From Mycolicibacterium sp. GF69 (GTDB taxonomy: Bacteria > Actinomycetota > Actinomycetes > Mycobacteriales > Mycobacteriaceae): a DNA stretch of 62,647 nucleotides. A model generated the notes under the pieces. That model made no database searches. It was not told the origin of the DNA and saw only the letters and a list, made by a program, of their open reading frames with translations. The stretch is from contig NZ_QMEW01000032.1 in NCBI RefSeq assembly GCF_003284965.1, positions 1-62,647 of the forward strand, given 5' to 3'. Position numbers and translations under genes: made by a program. Shown in pieces: positions 1-7,755 of this stretch; position 1 is the stretch's first letter, and each line of letters starts with the position of its first letter.

Positions 1-1
1 G

Positions 2-316
2 GGACGCGAACTCGCCGAGGAGACCGCCGGCACCGACGGGGACCGGCGCCAGGCGTTGCTCGACGCGCTGACCCGGCTGGGCTTCGCCCCGGACGACGAC
101 GGCGCCGAACGCGGCGTCGCACTGCGCCGCTGTCCGCTGCTCGACGCGGCCCAGCGCTATCCGAGCGTGGTCTGCCAAGTGCACCTCGGCATCGTCGAGG
201 GCCTACTGCAGAGCATGGATGCGCCCACCGGTCCGGGTCTGGATCTGATCCCGTTCGCCGAGCCGGGGGCGTGCCGACTTTTCCTGCCGGACCCGATGGT
301 GAGACACGATGGTTGA
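2..316 (+). CDS. C-terminal part of a COG2345-type (ArsR-like) transcriptional regulator
   Basis: The reading frame is open from the window edge, so the N-terminal winged helix is missing. The visible 104 residues carry the C-terminal signature of predicted ArsR-family regulators of COG2345: a CPLL...YPSVVC...HLG pattern with two cysteines about 14 residues apart, just before an HLGxxxGLL helix. In related SufR-like proteins, cysteines in this part bind an Fe-S cluster or metal; that role here is inference. Its stop lies 8 bp inside the next gene, so the two are probably cotranscribed, and it may control the membrane protein and copper enzyme that follow. Confidence 0.75.
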   Translation, partial: GRELAEETAGTDGDRRQALLDALTRLGFAPDDDGAERGVALRRCPLLDAAQRYPSVVCQVHLGIVEGLLQSMDAPTGPGLDLIPFAEPGACRLFLPDPMVRHDG

Positions 317-1397
317 CAAGCGAATTCCGTTGCGAGCGTTGCTGCTGGTACCCGGCGGCTTCGCCTTGCTGGCCGGTTTGGACGCGGGTCTGCTGCGGCT
401 CGGGCTACCCGCGCCGGTCGACACCGTCCGGCTGTCCGAGGTACACGGAATCGCGCTGGTGCTGGGCTTCGTCGGCACGGTGATCGCGGTGGAACGCGCC
501 GTCGCGTCGGGGCGGCGGTGGTGCTATCTGGCGCCGGCGTTCCTCGGGCTGGGCGCGGTACTGGTGGTGACCCCGGCCCCGCAGCGCCTCGCCGATGCGG
601 CACTATTGGCCGGCGCTGCACTCCTGGTAGCGGTGTATGTGCCGCTGTGGCAGCGAAATTGGGACACCGCGGTGCTGGTGCAGGCGGCGGGTGCGGTGCT
701 GGCCACCGGCGCGGCACTGCTGTGGGCTGCGGGGTTGCCGACACCGGATCTGCTCGGCTGGCTGGCCGGCTTCCTCATCCTGACCATCGCGGGCGAGCGG
801 CTCGAACTGGCGCGGGTGGCGCTGTTCGATTCCCGCGCTGAACTCCTGCTCGGAGCCGCGACGGCAGCATTGGTCGCCGGTGCGCTCGCACAACTGCTCT
901 GGCCGACAGCAGGTTTCGCGTTGCTCGGTGCCGCCGTGCTGGGAATCGCCCTCTGGCTCTTTCGGTTCGATGTCGCGCGGCGCACCATTCACACGAGTGG
1001 ACTGACGCGTTACATGGCCGTGTGCCTGCTGGCCGGCTATGCGTGGTTGTTCGTGCCCGGGCTGACCTGGCTGCTGGTCGGTCCGGTGAAATCCGGCCCC
1101 GGGTACGACGCGATCGTGCACGCGGTGATGCTCGGGTTCGTGCTGTCGATGATCATGGCGCACGCACCGGTCATCTTGCCCGCGGTGCTGCGCCGGCCCC
1201 TGCCCTACACCCCGTTGATGTACGGGCCGGTCGCGCTGCTGCACGCGTCACTGCTGCTGCGGGTGGCGATCGGCGACGTGCGCGACGTGCAGTGGGCGGT
1301 GCAGGCCGGGGGAGTCCTCAACATTGTGGCGGTACTCGCGTTCGTCGGGGTCGCCGTTTATGCGGCGTCACGTCAGAGAATCGGGGTGCCGGCATGA
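309..1397 (+). CDS. Polytopic membrane protein upstream of the NirK-like protein
   Basis: A 362-residue protein made almost entirely of hydrophobic helices, roughly 10 to 12 membrane spans. Near residues 270-300 it has a histidine-containing stretch, HAVMLGFVLSMIMAHAP, followed by a conserved-looking RRPLPYTPLMYGP loop. The layout recalls NnrS-type haem-copper membrane proteins linked to nitrogen-oxide metabolism, but I cannot assign it to that family with confidence. The ATG at 309 overlaps the regulator by 8 bp, and its TGA overlaps the ATG of the next gene (ATGA), indicating translational coupling. A likely job is supporting or protecting the copper enzyme in the membrane; that is inference from position only. 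Confidence 0.8.
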   Translation: MVDKRIPLRALLLVPGGFALLAGLDAGLLRLGLPAPVDTVRLSEVHGIALVLGFVGTVIAVERAVASGRRWCYLAPAFLGLGAVLVVTPAPQRLADAALLAGAALLVAVYVPLWQRNWDTAVLVQAAGAVLATGAALLWAAGLPTPDLLGWLAGFLILTIAGERLELARVALFDSRAELLLGAATAALVAGALAQLLWPTAGFALLGAAVLGIALWLFRFDVARRTIHTSGLTRYMAVCLLAGYAWLFVPGLTWLLVGPVKSGPGYDAIVHAVMLGFVLSMIMAHAPVILPAVLRRPLPYTPLMYGPVALLHASLLLRVAIGDVRDVQWAVQAGGVLNIVAVLAFVGVAVYAASRQRIGVPA

Positions 1398-3958
1398 ACC
1401 GTGGACGATGGCATCTGCGCGTCGGCTCAATCGTCTTCGCTTGGCTGGCCGCACTTGTGGTGGTGTCGCTCGTACACCGGTCACTGCCGACGCCCGGGTG
1501 GCTGCTGATTCATCTCCTCGGCCTGGGTGCGGCGGGTAACGCGATCCTCATCTGGAGTCGCCATTTCACCGACGCGTTGCTGCGCCGTCCGCCCGACCCG
1601 TCGCGAGTTGGTCAGGCGTGGCGCATCGCGGCGTTCAACGTGGGCGCGGTCGCTGTGGTGGTCGGAACTCCCACCGGTATGTGGCCGCTGGTGCTGGGCG
1701 GCGGCGCCATCGTCGGTGCGGTGGCGCTGCTCCACGCCGTCACGTTGACCCGGCAGCTACGCGGCGCCCTGCCCTCGCGCTTCGGCGACACCGTGCGCTA
1801 CTACGTCGCTGCGGCAGCACTGCTTTCGATCGGCGCGGGGCTCGGCGTGGCGATGGCCAACCCGGCGTTGCCCGGTCTGCTCCATGAGCGGTTCGTTATC
1901 GCACATGCGGCGGTGAACCTGTTCGGCTGGGTCGGGCTTTCGGTGCTCGGCACCCTGGTCACGTTGTGGCCGACGATGCTTCGCACCCGGATGGCCGACG
2001 GCGTCGAGGTCGCCGCTCGGCGCGGATTGCCTGCGCTCGTAGGCGGATTGGGTCTCACTGCGGTTGGTGCGGTCGCGGGTTCACCGGTTGTGACGGCCGC
2101 CGGAGCGCTCGGTTACCTCGTCGCGGCCGGTTATGTGCTGCGGCCCCACCTCGATGAGGTACGCCGCAAGCGGCCCGGCGGCTTCGCGACGCTGTCTGTG
2201 CTGTCGGGTGTGGGGTGGCTGCTGGGCTCGCTGGCCTACGCCGTCATCGCCTTCGCCACCGCACCGACATGGCCGGCGGTGCTCGACAGGGCAAGCCAAC
2301 TGACCGTGCCGATACTCGCCGGTTTCCTGGTGCAGGTTCTGCTGGGCGCGCTGACGTACCTGACCACCATCGTGGTCGGTGGCCGCGCGGCGGCGATCGT
2401 GGCGGCAACCGAATTGGAACGCGGTGCGCCGTGGCGGCTCGCGGTCGCCAACTTCGCGCTGCTGCTGTGTGTGCTGCCGACGCCGAGTCTCGTGCGGGTC
2501 GCGGCCTCGGTGCTGGTGCTGGGCGCGTATGCCACATTCCTGCCGCTACTGGTGCGCGCCGTATGGCAGGCGCGCAAGAACCGCGACACCCCGTCGACGC
2601 CGGGTCCGCCACCGTCGGGGCCGCCGATGCGACACCGTCTCGGCGTGGCGGCCGCTGGGCTGGGCGTGGTGGTGTTGACGGCCGCGGCCGCGGTGGCCGC
2701 CGATCCCGCCGCGATTCGCGTCGCGACGGCGCCACCGCCCCCGATCGCGGCCACCGGACAGACCACCACGGTCGAAGTGCATGTCGAGGGTATGCGCTAT
2801 GTGCCCGACTCCATCGAGGTGCCGACGGGAAACCGGCTGGTGATCACTCTTGTCAACACCGGCTCTGACCATCACGATCTCGTGCTGTCCAACGGCACCG
2901 GAACAGCGCGCCTGGCGGTCGGTGAAACCGCCGTGCTCGACGCCGGCGTGATCGGCGCCGATCTCGACGGCTGGTGCTCAGTGGCCGGGCACCGGCAGAT
3001 GGGTATGACGCTGGATGTGCGCGCGACCGGTTCCGCGGCACCCGCCATGCACCCGGGCCATCACGACACCGCGACCGCGTCGATTCCCGCCGACGACGTC
3101 GCGCGCAGCCTCAGCGCGAAGCCGGGTTCGGGATTCGTCCCGCGTGACCCGACGCTGGCCGCGGCGACGCCAGACCATCGCATCACCCTGCCGGTGACCG
3201 AAGTCGAACGTGCGGTATCACCCGGAATCACTCAGCGGCTGTGGACATTCGGCGGCTCGGCTCCGGGGCCGACGTTACGCGGCAAGGTCGGCGACGTCTT
3301 CGAGGTCACACTCGTCAATGACGGCACGATCGGGCATTCGATCGACTTCCATGCCGGCGCGCTGGCCCCCGATGTGCCGATGCGCACCATTGCGCCCGGC
3401 GAGCAGTTGATCTATCGGTTCACCGCGACGCGCGCGGGGGTGTGGATGTATCACTGTTCGACGATGCCGATGTCGGTGCACATCGCCAACGGCATGTTCG
3501 GCACGGTGATCATCGACCCGCCGGACCTGCCCCCGATCGACCGCGAGTATCTACTGGTGCAGTCCGAGTACTACCTCGGCCCGGTGGGCGGCGAAGTCGA
3601 CGCCACCAAGGTCGTCGCCGAAAAGCCCGACCTGGTGGTCTTCAACGGCTATGCCAACCAGTACGACCACGCGCCGCTGACCGCTCGGGTGGGTGAGCGG
3701 GTGCGGATCTGGGTGCTGGCCGCCGGGCCGAACCGGGGCACCTCGTTCCACATCGTCGGTGGCCAGTTTGACACCGTCTGGTCCGAGGGCGACTACCGGC
3801 TGCGGCCCGGGCCCGGTGGTGCGCAGGTACTCGGATTATCCGCTGCCCAAGGCGGATTCGTCGAACTGAGCTTCGATCAGCCCGGCCGCTACCCGTTCGT
3901 CACCCACGCGATGGTCGACGCCGAACGCGGCGCGCACGGGGTCATCGAGGTCCGTTAG
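1394..3958 (+). CDS. nirK: Membrane-anchored cupredoxin/copper nitrite reductase (NirK/AniA-like) fusion
   Basis: An 854-residue protein in three parts. Residues 1 to about 415 form many membrane helices. Residues about 460-545 form a cupredoxin with candidate type-1 copper ligands H493/H494, C528, H533 and M538. Residues about 590-854 are a two-domain nitrite-reductase module. In that module HSIDFH gives H648 (type 1), D651 (catalytic Asp) and H653 (type 2). YHC gives H687 (type 2) and C688 (type 1), VHIANGM gives H696 and M701 (type 1), DHAP gives H759 (catalytic His), and SFHIVGG gives H786 (type 2). The eight-residue Cys-to-His spacing matches AniA-type (class II) enzymes. Expected reaction: nitrite to nitric oxide on the outer face of the membrane. 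The ATG at 1394 overlaps the upstream stop; the frame is also open upstream, but that would cover the previous gene. Annotation pipelines may call it only multicopper oxidase. Confidence 0.8.
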   Translation: MNRGRWHLRVGSIVFAWLAALVVVSLVHRSLPTPGWLLIHLLGLGAAGNAILIWSRHFTDALLRRPPDPSRVGQAWRIAAFNVGAVAVVVGTPTGMWPLVLGGGAIVGAVALLHAVTLTRQLRGALPSRFGDTVRYYVAAAALLSIGAGLGVAMANPALPGLLHERFVIAHAAVNLFGWVGLSVLGTLVTLWPTMLRTRMADGVEVAARRGLPALVGGLGLTAVGAVAGSPVVTAAGALGYLVAAGYVLRPHLDEVRRKRPGGFATLSVLSGVGWLLGSLAYAVIAFATAPTWPAVLDRASQLTVPILAGFLVQVLLGALTYLTTIVVGGRAAAIVAATELERGAPWRLAVANFALLLCVLPTPSLVRVAASVLVLGAYATFLPLLVRAVWQARKNRDTPSTPGPPPSGPPMRHRLGVAAAGLGVVVLTAAAAVAADPAAIRVATAPPPPIAATGQTTTVEVHVEGMRYVPDSIEVPTGNRLVITLVNTGSDHHDLVLSNGTGTARLAVGETAVLDAGVIGADLDGWCSVAGHRQMGMTLDVRATGSAAPAMHPGHHDTATASIPADDVARSLSAKPGSGFVPRDPTLAAATPDHRITLPVTEVERAVSPGITQRLWTFGGSAPGPTLRGKVGDVFEVTLVNDGTIGHSIDFHAGALAPDVPMRTIAPGEQLIYRFTATRAGVWMYHCSTMPMSVHIANGMFGTVIIDPPDLPPIDREYLLVQSEYYLGPVGGEVDATKVVAEKPDLVVFNGYANQYDHAPLTARVGERVRIWVLAAGPNRGTSFHIVGGQFDTVWSEGDYRLRPGPGGAQVLGLSAAQGGFVELSFDQPGRYPFVTHAMVDAERGAHGVIEVR

Positions 3959-3962
3959 CCGT

Positions 3963-4023
3963 CGCGAGCGCTCACTCCGGTACGAAAAGCAAGCCGCAAA
4001 CCGTACGAGGATGAGCGCTCGCG
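3963..4023. terminator. Large inverted repeat between convergent nirK-like and cobIJ genes
   Basis: Perfect 12-bp arms CGCGAGCGCTCA (3963-3974) and TGAGCGCTCGCG (4012-4023) flank a 37-nt loop. It starts 5 bp after the stop of the + gene and ends 15 bp before the stop of cobIJ on the - strand. It has no T-run, as is usual in mycobacteria. It could terminate transcription from both sides. A similar element with related arms is at 19235-19300. Confidence 0.55.
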
Positions 4024-4038
4024 GGCATGGGGGCCGCC

Positions 4039-5502
4039 TCAGCCCGGATAGTGACGCGGCGTGAAGACCCGGTCGCCGCCGTCGGAAAACCACTGCGTCT
4101 GCGAGGAACCGACGATCAGCAGGCAGCGCATGTCGACATCGGCCGGGTCCAGGTCGACTAGACGCACCACCCTGACCTCTTCGCTGGGCCCGGAGACGTC
4201 GCGTCCGATCACCACCGGGGTGCCGGGATCGCGGTGTTCGAGCAGCAGATCGCGCATCGCGCCGACCTGCCACGTCCGGCTCTTGGATGCCGGGTTGTAG
4301 ATCGCGAGCACCAGATCGGCTGCCGCCGCGGCGGTCAACCGGGCGGCGATCACGTCCCACGGTTTGAGCCGGTCCGACAGCGAGATCACCGCATAGTCGT
4401 GCCCGAGCGGCGCGCCGACCCGGCTGGCGACCGCCTGGGCGGCTGTCATCGCCGGGATCACCCGGACCGGGACCCCGGGCCACTGCTTGGCCTCTTCGAG
4501 GACGGCGGTCGCCATCGCGAAGACACCGGGGTCGCCGGAGGACACCACTGCGACGGCGTGGCCCTGTTCGGCCAGCGTGCACGCCAGCCGGGCGCGGGCG
4601 GGTTCGTCGGTGTTGTCGCTGGGGTGTCTGCGTTGACCGTCGCGGGCGCCGACCCGGTCGAGGTAGGGGCCGTACCCGATGAGGTCGGTGGCCGCCGCGA
4701 GCTCGCGGCGGCACTGGGGGGTCATCCAGTCGGTGTGGCCCGGTCCCAGCCCCACCACGGCCACGCTGCCGGTGGTCTGCTGCGCCCGGTGCCGGCCCGG
4801 CAGTATCGCCAGCGAGAAATACGGGACCGTGGCGTCGTCGACCTCTCCCGCGCCCAGCACCCGCTGGCGCGACGTGCTCGCCCGCTCGACATAGAACGCG
4901 TCGTCCAGTCGGCCGGTCGCCGAGAGTGCTTCGCGCACAGCCGGATACGACCGGCCGAGTTTGAGCATGACCGCCGCGTCGGTGTCGGCGAGCCTGCGCT
5001 CGAGTTCGTCCGAGGGCAGCGTGCCGGGCAGGATCGTCAACACCTCGTCGCCCTGGACAAGGGGAGTGGCGACCGCAGCCGACGCGGCGCTCACCGACGT
5101 CACCCCCGGCACGATGACCGCGTCGAACCGCTGGGTGAGCCGGGTGTGCATGTGCATGTAGGAGCTGTAGAACAGGGGGTCGCCCTCGGCGAGCAGCGCC
5201 ACGTGGCGCCCGGCCTCCAGATGCGCGGCGATGCGGTCGGCGGACTCCCGGTAGAAGTCCTCCATCGCGCCGGCATAGCCGCCGGGGTGATCGGTCGTCT
5301 CGGTGGTCACCGGGTAGACGAGGTGCTCCTCGATCTGGCCGGGCCGCAGATACGGTTCGGCGATGCCGCGCGCGATGCTGTTGCCGTGCCGGGCGCTGTG
5401 GTAGGCGACGACGTCGGCCTCGCCGATCACCCGGGCGGCCTTGACCGTCACCAGTTCCGGATCACCCGGGCCCAGGCCGACGCCCCACAGGGTGCCTGTC
5501 AT
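4039..5502 (-). CDS. cobIJ: Fused precorrin-2 C20- / precorrin-3B C17-methyltransferase CobIJ
   Basis: 487 residues with two tetrapyrrole methylase domains in tandem. The N-terminal CobI part (about 1-245) opens with GVGLGPGDPELVTVKA, the SAM-binding signature. The CobJ part begins near residue 248 with VAVVGLGPGHTDWMTPQ and has GYGPYLDRVG soon after. CobI methylates C20 of precorrin-2; CobJ methylates C17 and contracts the ring of precorrin-3. The same fusion occurs in M. tuberculosis (Rv2066, 508 residues). The start ATG overlaps the stop of cobH by 4 bp, so cobG-cobH-cobIJ are read as one minus-strand operon for the aerobic B12 pathway. Confidence 0.96.
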   Translation of the reverse strand: MTGTLWGVGLGPGDPELVTVKAARVIGEADVVAYHSARHGNSIARGIAEPYLRPGQIEEHLVYPVTTETTDHPGGYAGAMEDFYRESADRIAAHLEAGRHVALLAEGDPLFYSSYMHMHTRLTQRFDAVIVPGVTSVSAASAAVATPLVQGDEVLTILPGTLPSDELERRLADTDAAVMLKLGRSYPAVREALSATGRLDDAFYVERASTSRQRVLGAGEVDDATVPYFSLAILPGRHRAQQTTGSVAVVGLGPGHTDWMTPQCRRELAAATDLIGYGPYLDRVGARDGQRRHPSDNTDEPARARLACTLAEQGHAVAVVSSGDPGVFAMATAVLEEAKQWPGVPVRVIPAMTAAQAVASRVGAPLGHDYAVISLSDRLKPWDVIAARLTAAAAADLVLAIYNPASKSRTWQVGAMRDLLLEHRDPGTPVVIGRDVSGPSEEVRVVRLVDLDPADVDMRCLLIVGSSQTQWFSDGGDRVFTPRHYPG

Positions 5503-6125
5503 TCCCGTTCCGTCGCAATCGCATTGACGGCTGCGGCCGCCATGGCGCTCCCGCCGCGACGGCCCGTCACCACGAGATAGGACATGCCGCGGGGCCGGTC
5601 GATGAGTTCCTGTTTGGACTGTGCCGACCCGACGAAGCCGACCGGGCCGCCCAGCACCGCGGCGGGCGTCGGGGCCCCGTCGTCGACGAGTTCAAGCAGC
5701 CGGAACAGCGCGGTCGGGGCGTTGCCGATGGCCAGCACGGCACCGCCGAGCCGGTCGGCCCACAGGTCGACCGCGGCCGCCGAACGGGTGGTGCCGAGGC
5801 GGGCGGCGAGGTCGGCCGCGCGGGCGTCGGCCACCAGTGAGACGACCTCGTTGTCGGCGGGTAGCCGCGATCTGGTGATGCCGGCGGCCACCATCGAGGA
5901 GTCGCACAGCACCGGAGCTCCGGCGGCGAGCGCGGTGTGCGTCGTGGTGACCACGTCGTCGTGGTAGGCAACGTGATCGGCGACGTCTACTTGGCCGCAG
6001 GTATGGATCAACCGCACGACCACTCTCGCCACGTCGTCGGGGAACCGCGCCAGGTCCGCCTCGTCGCGAATCGTCGCGAACGATTGTCGGTAGATCTCCC
6101 CGGCGTCGCGAATGTAGTCGAGCAC
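5499..6125 (-). CDS. cobH: Precorrin-8X methylmutase CobH
   Basis: 208 residues, the same length as mycobacterial CobH (Rv2065). It moves the C11 methyl group of precorrin-8X to C12, giving hydrogenobyrinate. The catalytic histidine sits in RLIHTCGQVDVADHV near residue 40. A glycine-rich stretch, LGGPVGFVGSAQSKQ, lies near the C-terminus and is followed by a GRRGGSAMAAAAVNAI end typical of the family. It starts at a GTG 9 bp after the stop of cobG and its stop overlaps the start of cobIJ, consistent with a single transcript. Confidence 0.96.
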   Translation of the reverse strand: MLDYIRDAGEIYRQSFATIRDEADLARFPDDVARVVVRLIHTCGQVDVADHVAYHDDVVTTTHTALAAGAPVLCDSSMVAAGITRSRLPADNEVVSLVADARAADLAARLGTTRSAAAVDLWADRLGGAVLAIGNAPTALFRLLELVDDGAPTPAAVLGGPVGFVGSAQSKQELIDRPRGMSYLVVTGRRGGSAMAAAAVNAIATERE

Positions 6126-6134
6126 GCGATCACC

Positions 6135-7328
6135 CTACGGGCGCGCGCCGCGTGCGGTGTATCCGTCTCCGGTTGCCACCAGCACCTCACCGGCGCCCGG
6201 ACTGCCGCAGGCTCGCTCGCAGCCGACGAAATGGCGGTGGCCCGCGGCCGGTTGCTCGCCGGAGACCGACGGGTTCCGGCTTTGAGCCACATCGGCGGCG
6301 GCATCGGCGCGCACATCGGCCAGCGAATGCTCACAGCCCGGGCTTCCGGTGCACGCGCTGACCGAAAGCCATCCGGAATTCTCGTCGAAGACCAGTCCGA
6401 GGGGGGCGAGCAGGCGCAAGGCCACGTCGGCGACGTCCTCGGCGAGGTCGAAAACCAGGATCGATCGCCACGGTGTGATCGCCATCGGCGTCTCGATCGC
6501 GGCCAGGTACTCGGCCGTGCGGGCGGGCAGCACGCCGAGTGGAACCGCTGCGCCCAGCGTGATGCGGCCGTCGTGCTGTTCGAGCCAGCCGACCGGCCCC
6601 CGGGTCACCGCGGGCCAGGTCGCGCCCGGTGCCTCGGTCGCGGTCAGACCATCGAGCAGCGTGACGGGGTCGGTGAGTTCCTTGACACGCCAGGCGGTTT
6701 CGCGAGCAGCACTGAATCGCCGGGCTACGGCGACCATGGTGGGGACCGCCAGGTGTGCCGCGAGGCGAACACCGGTGTCGCGGCCGGCCAGCAACAGCGC
6801 GGCCGCATCACCGGCCGCACCCCCGGTCTCATCGCCGGCCGCATCGACGGCCGAAGAAGACCCGAAGTGGACCCCGACGTCCGCGCCGAGACCCGAGATG
6901 TCGCCGCGGCCGTCGTCGATACCGAACAGGAACCGGCCGGGCAACGCGGCCAGGTCCGGTTCGTCCTGGATCGCGTCGTCGAGCGCGGTGACCAGTCCGC
7001 GGATGTCCGCGTGCGAACCGACCCGGCCGGACAGCGGCGACGCGACGACATTGCGCACCCGCTCGTGGGTCGATGAGGGCAGCAGACCGGCGCCCGCCGC
7101 GGCGTCGGCGACCGCTGCCGGGTCCGTGACGCCGCGGATCTGAAGGTTGCCCCTCGAGGTCAGCTCCAGCGTGCCCAATCCATAGTCGGTGGCCGCTCGC
7201 GCCAGTGCCTCCAGCTGCGCTGCCGTGATCATCCCGCCCGGCAACCGCAATCGAGCCAACGCGCCGTCGGCGGCCCGATGCACCTGCAGCGCACCGGGAC
7301 AGGCGTCCTGGTCGCGGGTCCTGGCCAC
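6135..7328 (-). CDS. cobG: Precorrin-3B synthase CobG (monooxygenase)
   Basis: 397 residues with the nitrite/sulfite-reductase-like fold (ferredoxin half-domain, then sirohaem/4Fe-4S domain). The N-terminal TRDQDACPGALQVHRAADGA and LPGGMITAAQLEALA match mycobacterial CobG, and TSRGNLQIRGV follows. The C-terminal SACTGSPGCEHSLADV and FVGCERACGSP supply the cluster cysteines. It hydroxylates precorrin-3A using O2. The frame runs open to 7859 because of high GC; I chose GTG 7328, just before ARTRDQDACPG, because that is where homologues begin. It is the first gene of the minus-strand cob operon. Confidence 0.92.
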   Translation of the reverse strand: MARTRDQDACPGALQVHRAADGALARLRLPGGMITAAQLEALARAATDYGLGTLELTSRGNLQIRGVTDPAAVADAAAGAGLLPSSTHERVRNVVASPLSGRVGSHADIRGLVTALDDAIQDEPDLAALPGRFLFGIDDGRGDISGLGADVGVHFGSSSAVDAAGDETGGAAGDAAALLLAGRDTGVRLAAHLAVPTMVAVARRFSAARETAWRVKELTDPVTLLDGLTATEAPGATWPAVTRGPVGWLEQHDGRITLGAAVPLGVLPARTAEYLAAIETPMAITPWRSILVFDLAEDVADVALRLLAPLGLVFDENSGWLSVSACTGSPGCEHSLADVRADAAADVAQSRNPSVSGEQPAAGHRHFVGCERACGSPGAGEVLVATGDGYTARGARP

Positions 7329-7463
7329 CAGTTCACGGTAGTCGTTGGACAGCGCCTGCCAACACAGGTAGTGCCTTACGCGTGCGCCGCCGATCGTCGG
7401 TTCGTAGCTTCGGAGACATCCCGGTCGGGGTGGACCGGATGAGCACCGTGGGGAGAGATTGCG

Positions 7464-7652
7464 ATGACTGAACTGATCACGAATGCCGCAGCGTTGACGG
7501 CGGCGCCTGCGGCCCATCCGCACTTGGCCTCCGCGTGGGGCGTGGTGCGCGGACTGTGGCACAGCGATCATGAACCCGCGCACCATCATTACCCGCAGCG
7601 GTTGGGGTATCTGGAGAGCGCCATGATGTCTCGCGAGTTGAACCGGCCCTGA
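7464..7652 (+). CDS. Small hypothetical protein, 62 residues, histidine-rich
   Basis: A short frame preceded by a good ribosome site (GGGGAGAG about 6 nt before the ATG). The product has no membrane segment; it has an alanine-rich start and a histidine cluster, HSDHEPAHHHYPQRLGYLES, in the second half that could bind metal. It lies between the divergent cobG start and the monooxygenase gene, within the upstream region of cobG. I do not recognise a family. The opposite strand is open only as an artefact of the extended cobG frame. Confidence 0.5.
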   Translation: MTELITNAAALTAAPAAHPHLASAWGVVRGLWHSDHEPAHHHYPQRLGYLESAMMSRELNRP

Positions 7653-7755
7653 CCGGCTGGCCGAACCGATGCAGCTGAGCAGTTCCAGTAGTTGCGAATA
7701 CGTCGATAACGCCGTGGGCCGGGCGTACTCTTTCGCGGTAGTCGAAGGGGGTCCG

